Assembly (NCBI GenBank): GCA_964518305.1
Contig: CAZFDK010000004.1
Location: forward strand, 46,708-110,707
Source of the DNA: Caribbeanibacter sp964518305
Lineage (GTDB): Bacteria > Gemmatimonadota > Gemmatimonadetes > Palauibacterales > Palauibacteraceae
Length of the DNA stretch: 64,000 nucleotides
Direction of reading: 5' to 3'
Shown: in pieces, positions 59,667 through 64,000 of the stretch
How positions within the stretch are numbered: the first letter of the stretch is position 1
Layout: every line of letters starts with the position of its first letter
The notes under the pieces: model-generated
Seen by the model: only the letters and a program-made list of their open reading frames with translations
Database searches by the model: none
What the model was told of the DNA's origin: nothing
Made by a program: the position numbers and the translations under genes

Positions 59667-60200
59667 ATGGCGGCGCACGCGAGCGGCGCATCATCGGCCG
59701 AGGAGCACTCCGGCGGCCTGGCGTGGGAGGGCTTCGTGGCGGGGCTCGTCGGCTACGTCACCATCGTCGTGCTCTACGCGGCAGGGAATCTCATCGGCGG
59801 CGAGTGGATCCTGCACACTCCAGCTCTGCTGGGGAGCGCGCTCCTGGGCCGTCCGGTCCAGGACGCCGGTCCGTGGCTCGGGCCCGCGCCGATCTTCGTC
59901 TACAACGGGCTCCATCTGCTCGCGTTTCTGGCGATCGGCTACGCCGCGGCGTGGGTGACGCGGGAGATCGAGTTGCATCCGGCGGCGTGGTACGTGTTCT
60001 TCTTTCTCTTCATAATGATGTTCGTGTTGAGCCTGGTGGTCGTGTTCGCGGTGGCGGTACCGGTGCTCGACGCTTTCCCGACGGCCTCCGTGGTGTGGGC
60101 CAATCTGGCGGCGGCCGTGGCGATGGGCACGTACCTGGCCCGCCGGCACCGGGGACTGCTGGAGAAGGTGGAGCGCAAGGGGGATCCGGAGGCGCGCTGA
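59667..60200 (+). CDS. Four-helix membrane protein of unknown function
   Basis: 177 residues, ATG start. Four hydrophobic segments (about residues 22-42, 73-93, 107-128, 135-155) and a basic C-terminus (YLARRHRGLLEKVERK). It sits 7 bases after the heme protein and is likely its membrane partner or part of the same envelope unit. No recognised family. Confidence 0.72.
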   Translation: MAAHASGASSAEEHSGGLAWEGFVAGLVGYVTIVVLYAAGNLIGGEWILHTPALLGSALLGRPVQDAGPWLGPAPIFVYNGLHLLAFLAIGYAAAWVTREIELHPAAWYVFFFLFIMMFVLSLVVVFAVAVPVLDAFPTASVVWANLAAAVAMGTYLARRHRGLLEKVERKGDPEAR

Positions 60201-60310
60201 GGCGCGATCGCCGGGTGCCGAACGGCACGCGGCCGGGGACGGCCGGGAAGAGTTCCCCGGCGTGTCTCGGCGAGGCAACGAGAGTGGGAACGAACGGCGG
60301 AGGGGGCACG

Positions 60311-60787
60311 ATGAAGGACCAGGCAGCGCAGGACATCATGACGTCACCCGCGGTCACCGTGAGCCGGGAAGCGAGCCTCGAGGAGGCGGCGGACGCGATG
60401 CTCGACCGCGAGGTCGGCTCACTCGTGGTCGTCGACGAGAGCGGCCAGGCGGTGGGGATCATCACCGACAGCGACTTCTCGGCGAAGCCCGCCCACATCC
60501 CGTTCTCCACCTTCCGGTCGCGGAAGCTTCTGGGCGAGTGGCTCGGCGAGGAGAACGCCGAGGACATCTACGACGAAGCTCGGAGCCGGTCCGTGGAGGA
60601 GGTCATGTCCAGCCCGCTCCACTCGGTCGAGCTCTCCTCGACCGTCGACCGCATCCTGGAGACCATGCTGGAACGCGACGTGAAGCACGTGCCCATCCTG
60701 GACGAGGGAGGGCGACCGGTGGGAATGGTCGCACGACACGACCTGCTGAAGATGGTGGCCTCGTCGCGCGGCCTGATCTCGCGCTAG
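60311..60787 (+). CDS. CBS domain pair protein (Hrp1-like)
   Basis: 158 residues, ATG start with GGAGGGGG upstream. The first CBS domain (AQDIMTSPAVTVSREASLEEAADAML ... AVGIITDSDF) and the second (VEEVMSSPLHSVELSSTVDRILETML ... PVGMVARHDLLKMV) are separated by a short helix. Length and layout resemble Hrp1 (Rv2626c) of the DosR regulon. The insert between the domains is longer than in Hrp1. Confidence 0.9.
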   Translation: MKDQAAQDIMTSPAVTVSREASLEEAADAMLDREVGSLVVVDESGQAVGIITDSDFSAKPAHIPFSTFRSRKLLGEWLGEENAEDIYDEARSRSVEEVMSSPLHSVELSSTVDRILETMLERDVKHVPILDEGGRPVGMVARHDLLKMVASSRGLISR

Positions 60788-60815
60788 GCCAGATACAGGG
60801 ATAGGTCAGGAACCG

Positions 60816-61208
60816 TCAGGAATCCTCTCCGGAGACGGCCCTCTTCCGAGTCTCCAGCTCCTCCTCCAGGCTCTCGCACACGATCTCGCAGAGCTCGAAG
60901 ATGGCCCGGTCGGTGAGACGGTAGTGCGTGTGGAGCCCCTCCTTGCGTCGGCTCACCAGGTCGTGGCGCCGGAGCATCCCCAGGTGCTTGGAGACGTTGG
61001 CCTGGCTGGTCTCCGCGGCGTCGGCGAGATCGGAGACCGTTCGCTCGCCCCTGCGGAGGGCGTTCAGGATCCGGAGCCGGGTGGGCTCCGAGAGCACCTT
61101 GAACCGGGTGGCCACCAGCTCCAGGGCCTCGTCGGTGAACCGCCGGGGCGAGCGGTCTCCGCCCCCTTCCGGGACTTCGGCATCGTCTGCGGCGAGCGGC
61201 TCGTTCAT
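60816..61208 (-). CDS. ArsR family transcriptional regulator
   Basis: 130 residues from ATG 61208. Winged helix-turn-helix: FKVLSEPTRLRILNALRRGERTVSDLADAAETSQANVSKHLGMLRRHDLVSRRKEGLHTHYRLTD. The alpha-3 Cys motif of ArsR/SmtB arsenic sensors is absent. Two Cys in the last helix (ELCEIVCESLEEELE) could bind a metal or sense redox state. It is divergent from the third ZIP gene, so it may regulate metal uptake, though this is inferred from position. Confidence 0.9.
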   Translation of the reverse strand: MNEPLAADDAEVPEGGGDRSPRRFTDEALELVATRFKVLSEPTRLRILNALRRGERTVSDLADAAETSQANVSKHLGMLRRHDLVSRRKEGLHTHYRLTDRAIFELCEIVCESLEEELETRKRAVSGEDS

Positions 61209-61334
61209 CAGGGCTCGGGGGCCGGTGCTCGATGGCTGTTCGGGGCGTATGGCCTCACCTTCATACTCGATCGGCGGTCGCCCGTGCCCGCCGAACGACT
61301 GCAGCTTCGGGCCTGAAGGGGGACTCCGACCCGC

Positions 61335-62066
61335 ATGCCGGTTCTCGACGTCTTCCTGTTCGCCATGCTGACCGCCGTGGCCACGGGCCTCGGCGCGCTT
61401 CCCTTTGTTCTGGTCGAGGAGCCGTCGCGCACATGGCTCGGCATCTCGAACGCCCTGGCCGCCGGGCTCATGGGGGCGGCCAGCGCGGGCCTGATCTACG
61501 AGGGCTTCAACTACGGGATCCTGCGCGTGGCACTGGGCTTCGTGGTGGGCGTCGCGTTCATCGCCGTGAGTCACAATTACCTGGAGGGACGGGAGAACCT
61601 CCGCGTCGGACGCCTTCAGGGAGCCGACGCCCTGGCCGCGTTCATGATGGTGGGCGTCATGACGGTCCACTCCTTCACCGAGGGCGTCGGCGTCGGCGTC
61701 TCCTTCGGGGGCGGGGAGGCGCTGGGCGTGTTCATCACCATCGCCATCGCGGTGCACAACATTCCCGAGGGCCTGGCCATCAGCCTGGTGCTGGTCCCCC
61801 GGGGCGAGTCGGTCTGGCGCGCCGCCGCGTGGAGCGTGTTCTCCAGCCTGCCCCAGCCCCTGCTGGCCGTGCCGGCTTATCTCTTCGTGGAGACCTTCGA
61901 GCCGTTCCTGCCGGTGGGGCTGGGCTTCGCGGCCGGCGCCATGATCTGGATGGTGCTGGCCGAGCTGATCCCGGAAGCCCTGGAGGACACCTCCTCGGAT
62001 ACGGTGGCCGCCACCGCCAGCCTGGCGATCATCGCCATGCTGGTCTTCCAGGTGCTGCTCCGCTGA
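61335..62066 (+). CDS. ZIP family metal transporter (3)
   Basis: 243 residues, ATG start, eight membrane helices. Paired metal-site helices MMVGVMTVHSFTEGVGVGVSFG and IAIAVHNIPEGLAISLVLVP. An FNYGILR and HNYLEGREN loop follows the third helix. It is encoded opposite an ArsR regulator, a common arrangement for a regulated metal transporter. Most similar in pattern to plant/bacterial ZIP members with HSFxEG and HNIPEG. Confidence 0.93.
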   Translation: MPVLDVFLFAMLTAVATGLGALPFVLVEEPSRTWLGISNALAAGLMGAASAGLIYEGFNYGILRVALGFVVGVAFIAVSHNYLEGRENLRVGRLQGADALAAFMMVGVMTVHSFTEGVGVGVSFGGGEALGVFITIAIAVHNIPEGLAISLVLVPRGESVWRAAAWSVFSSLPQPLLAVPAYLFVETFEPFLPVGLGFAAGAMIWMVLAELIPEALEDTSSDTVAATASLAIIAMLVFQVLLR

Positions 62067-62104
62067 CGATCGGATTGAAACGGCCTGTCGTGGTCTCGGC
62101 CCCG

Positions 62105-62123
62105 CGTGGGGAGCCTCCCCACG
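62105..62123. promoter_or_regulatory. Perfect CGTGGGGA-N3-TCCCCACG palindrome
   Basis: Eight-base arms (62105-62112 and 62116-62123) around GCC. It is the clearest of the GGGGA/TCCCC palindromes in the window, 38 bases after the ZIP stop and upstream of the Rrf2 region. It could be the terminator of the ZIP gene or a regulator site. Confidence 0.5.
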
Positions 62124-62320
62124 TCGCGCTCCGGCGTTCTCCGACGCCCCTCGGCGGCGTTCCCCGGACAGACGGCAACCGTGATCGGACCTAAACTCGA
62201 CGTGACCGTGTGAAATTTGGGACCTGCATGATCGCGGGATTTCGGGCGCGCTGGCACTCGGGCGCCGGCTCGAACCGCCCCCGCCCGAACCGACCACGTC
62301 CTTCAGGAGAGGATGAATGC

Positions 62321-62455
62321 GTGACGCCGTTCCGATCGGCCGCTGAATTCGCTCGCCTGATCGACGGTCGGCAGGCCGGCGGGACGGATTCCTCCGGCTC
62401 GACGCCGGGAGCCGAAGGCCGGACGGCTGACTCCGGCGACCTGGACGGGAGCTGA
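62321..62455 (+). CDS. Possible short leader gene before the Rrf2 regulator
   Basis: 44 codons from GTG 62321, with AGGAGAGG 8 bases upstream, ending three bases before the Rrf2 ATG. The product starts MTPFRSAAEFARLIDGRQ and continues with a Gly/Ser/Thr-rich acidic tail. No family is recognised; the good ribosome binding site and tight spacing are the only support. Confidence 0.35.
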   Translation: MTPFRSAAEFARLIDGRQAGGTDSSGSTPGAEGRTADSGDLDGS

Positions 62456-62458
62456 AGC

Positions 62459-62890
62459 ATGCGAATGACGCGAACCTCACGTTACGCGATTCGAGCCGTG
62501 GTCGAGCTGGCCCGACACGGCGGCGACCGGGTCTCGGCGGAGACCCTCTCCCGCGACCTGGAGCTGCCGGAGAACTACCTGTCGAAGACCCTCCACGCGC
62601 TGGCCCAGGACGGTCTCCTGGACTCCAACCGTGGCCCCGGAGGCGGCTATCGCCTGGCCGTGCCCGCGGAGGAGCTTCCCCTGATTCGGGTCATCGAGAG
62701 CTTCGAGACCCTGGACGCCAGCGAGGAATGCGTCCTCGGACGGGAGGAGTGCAGCGAGGAGAACCCCTGTCCCGTGCACAGCGAGTGGAAGGAGGTCGCC
62801 GCCCCCATCGTGAAGTTCTTCCGCCGGACCACGGTGGGAGAGGCCGCGGGCGACGAAGTGGGGAACCCCCCCACAGGCGTCTTCGACTAG
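62459..62890 (+). CDS. Rrf2 family transcriptional regulator, probable Fe-S sensor
   Basis: 143 residues, ATG start with GGGAGC upstream; a second ATG is at 62465. The winged-helix part reads RTSRYAIRAVVELARHGGDRVSAETLSRDLELPENYLSKTLHALAQDGLLDSNRGPGGGYRLA. Three Cys (91, 98, 104; spacing x6 and x5) match the cluster-ligand region of NsrR/IscR-type proteins, so NO or Fe-S status sensing is likely. It is encoded just upstream of nosZ on the same strand and probably controls it or its neighbours. Confidence 0.92.
   Translation: MRMTRTSRYAIRAVVELARHGGDRVSAETLSRDLELPENYLSKTLHALAQDGLLDSNRGPGGGYRLAVPAEELPLIRVIESFETLDASEECVLGREECSEENPCPVHSEWKEVAAPIVKFFRRTTVGEAAGDEVGNPPTGVFD
62858..62874. promoter_or_regulatory. 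GTGGGG-N5-CCCCAC inverted repeat at the 3' end of the Rrf2 gene
   Basis: Six-base arms (62858-62863 and 62869-62874) lie inside the last codons of the Rrf2 gene, about 215 bases before nosZ. This matches the arms of the other palindromes, but being coding it could be coincidental. Confidence 0.35.
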
Positions 62891-62924
62891 CTCCCTACAG
62901 ACGCCTCCCGCGACGGGGGCGACC

Positions 62925-62938
62925 TTGACACTGATCAA
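62925..62938 (+). promoter_or_regulatory. FNR/DNR-type box upstream of nosZ
   Basis: TTGAC-N4-ATCAA, one base from the TTGAT-N4-ATCAA consensus of FNR, DNR and NNR regulators. A TATTCA element at 62960-62965 fits a -10 box if the FNR site is centred near -41.5, giving a predicted start near 62973. This supports oxygen or nitric-oxide dependent activation of nosZ. Confidence 0.75.
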
Positions 62939-63047
62939 AATAACGACCGTCGCATGAGGTATTCACCGGCGACACAGAGACGGACCGGAATTCGAGATGG
63001 CTGCTTCCTCGGCGAAGCCCTGGAGGTGGTTGTCCGACGCAGAGAGA

Positions 63048-63064
63048 GCGGGCTTGGGGCCCGC
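63048..63064 (+). other. Hairpin in the nosZ leader
   Basis: GCGGGC (63048-63053) and GCCCGC (63059-63064) form a 6-base stem with a TTGGG loop, 10 bases before the AGGAGG ribosome binding site. It could stabilise the mRNA 5' end or affect translation. Confidence 0.4.
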
Positions 63065-63090
63065 GCCACACCACAGGAGGAAGACGAACG

Positions 63091-64000
63091 ATGATCGGGA
63101 AGCATCGATGGAAGCTCGGGGCGACAGCCGCGGCGATCGTGGCTGCGCTGGGATACTTCGCGGCCTGCGGAGGCGGGAGCCAGAGTCAGGGCGCCGACGT
63201 GGGGCAGATCGCCCAGGATCGGGGCCTGAGCCAGGAGGACATCGCCCGTGCGGTGAAGACCTACGTGCCGACGGGACAGATGGACGAGTACCTGCTCATG
63301 TCCTCCGGTGGTCACTCCGGACAGGTCATGGTCTTCGGCGTCCCGTCCATGCGGCTCCTCAAGGTGATCGGCGTCTTCACGCCGGAGCCGTGGCAGGGAT
63401 ACGGCCTCGGGGCTGAGGAGACGCACGCGGTCCTGGACCAGGGGCGGATGCTCGAGAAGGACATCGGCTGGGGCGACACCCATCACCCGGCCCTGTCGGA
63501 GACGGACAGCGACTACGACGGGGAGTACCTGTTCATCAACGACAAGGCGAATCCGCGGATCGCGGTCATCGACCTGCGTGACTTCGAGACCAAGCAGATC
63601 GTCACCGATCCGCTCCTCACCTCCAACCACGGCGCGGCTTTCGTCACGCCGAACACCGAGTACGTGGTGGAGGGGAGCCAGTACGCCGGCACGCTGGACG
63701 GCACGTACGCGTCGCTGGACGACTACCAGGAGCGGTACCGGGGCGCGGTCACCTTCTTCAAGTTCGACCGCGACGCCGGCCGCATCGACGTGGATCGGTC
63801 CTTCACGATCGAGCTCCCGCCCTACATGCAGGACCTCTCGGACGCGGGGAAAGGCCCCTCGCACGGGTGGGCGTTCATCAACTCCTTCAACACGGAGATG
63901 GCCACCGGCGGCATCGGCAAGGGCAACCCGCCCTTCGAGGCCGGCACCGCGGCCAATGACATGGATTACCTGCACGTGATCAACTGGGAGAAGGCCGCGA
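63091..64000 (+). CDS. nosZ: Nitrous oxide reductase, clade II type (3' end beyond window)
   Basis: ATG 63091 with AGGAGG at 63075-63080; 303 codons are visible and the frame is open at the window end. The N-terminus is a Sec-type signal with a lipobox-like FAAC ending at Cys 26, so the enzyme may be lipid-anchored; there is no twin-Arg motif. Typical NosZ segments follow: YVPTGQMDEYLLMSSGGHSGQ (His 75), VFTPEPWQGYG, GWGDTHHPALSETD with His 131 and His 132 as CuZ-site ligands, FINDKANPRIAVIDLRDFETKQIV and FVTPNTEYVVEGSQYA. It reduces N2O to N2 in the periplasm. CuA is outside the window. Confidence 0.96.
   Translation, partial: MIGKHRWKLGATAAAIVAALGYFAACGGGSQSQGADVGQIAQDRGLSQEDIARAVKTYVPTGQMDEYLLMSSGGHSGQVMVFGVPSMRLLKVIGVFTPEPWQGYGLGAEETHAVLDQGRMLEKDIGWGDTHHPALSETDSDYDGEYLFINDKANPRIAVIDLRDFETKQIVTDPLLTSNHGAAFVTPNTEYVVEGSQYAGTLDGTYASLDDYQERYRGAVTFFKFDRDAGRIDVDRSFTIELPPYMQDLSDAGKGPSHGWAFINSFNTEMATGGIGKGNPPFEAGTAANDMDYLHVINWEKAA

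Noticed and set aside
1..64000. CRISPR arrays, insertion sequences, integrases, tRNA or rRNA genes
   Set aside because: No regularly spaced repeats, transposase or integrase motifs, terminal inverted repeats, or tRNA/rRNA sequence patterns were seen on either strand. Without a covariance-model search a tRNA or small RNA cannot be strictly excluded.

Overview
The window is a very G+C-rich, gene-dense bacterial chromosome segment. Proteins are acidic, GTG and TTG starts are frequent, and many genes overlap by 4 bases (GTGA/ATGA). A Sec-type (clade II) nitrous oxide reductase, an N-type Na+-translocating ATPase operon and the acidic proteome suggest Gemmatimonadota or a similar high-GC lineage, perhaps salt-adapted. 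This placement is an inference from gene content; no rRNA or tRNA gene was seen.

Layout. 1-3.1 kb: 5'-truncated baeRF3-type protein and phospholipid synthesis (CDP-alcohol phosphatidyltransferase, CdsA). 3.1-6.8 kb: GH15 glucoamylase/trehalase-like enzyme with a small membrane protein, divergent from glucokinase. 6.8-12.9 kb: Usp, APC permease, dodecin, phosphoribosyltransferase, trehalose-6-phosphate synthase, exported nitroreductase. 13-19.7 kb: tandem Usp, Hsp20, a MutM remnant, PRPP synthetase, and a minus-strand run (phosphotransferase-like protein, dienelactone hydrolase, YbaK, DUF2267-THUMP fusion). 20-30.2 kb: SLC13 transporter, DUF72, methyltransferase, Rip3-like M50-CBS protease, NAD+ DNA ligase, alpha/beta hydrolase, lipid kinase, archaeal-type AdoMet synthetase. 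30.2-37.7 kb: CapA, PolX, erythromycin esterase family, class II ribonucleotide reductase, Na/Pi-type membrane protein. 38-45 kb: N-ATPase operon. 45-53.6 kb: nicotinate phosphoribosyltransferase, HAD-OtsB-GH65 trehalose cassette, CtpF-like P-type ATPase. 53.7-62 kb: AI-2E family, three ZIP transporters, CBS proteins, SDR, a c-heme protein, ArsR. 62.2-64 kb: Rrf2 regulator and the start of nosZ behind an FNR/DNR-type box.

How it fits together. About fifteen families in this one segment are the same as those of the Mycobacterium tuberculosis DosR (dormancy/hypoxia) regulon: Usp, Hsp20, nitroreductase, Rv2004c-like, Rv2003c-like, OtsB1 modules, Rip3, Hrp1-like CBS, NrdZ, PncB2, CapA, Rv0571c and Rv2030c domains, CtpF and an Rv2629-like protein. 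Here they sit beside a Na+ ATPase and N2O respiration. I read the window as a low-oxygen/energy-limitation survival island. Short palindromes with a GGGGA-N3/4-TCCC core recur between genes and may be the operators or terminators of this set.
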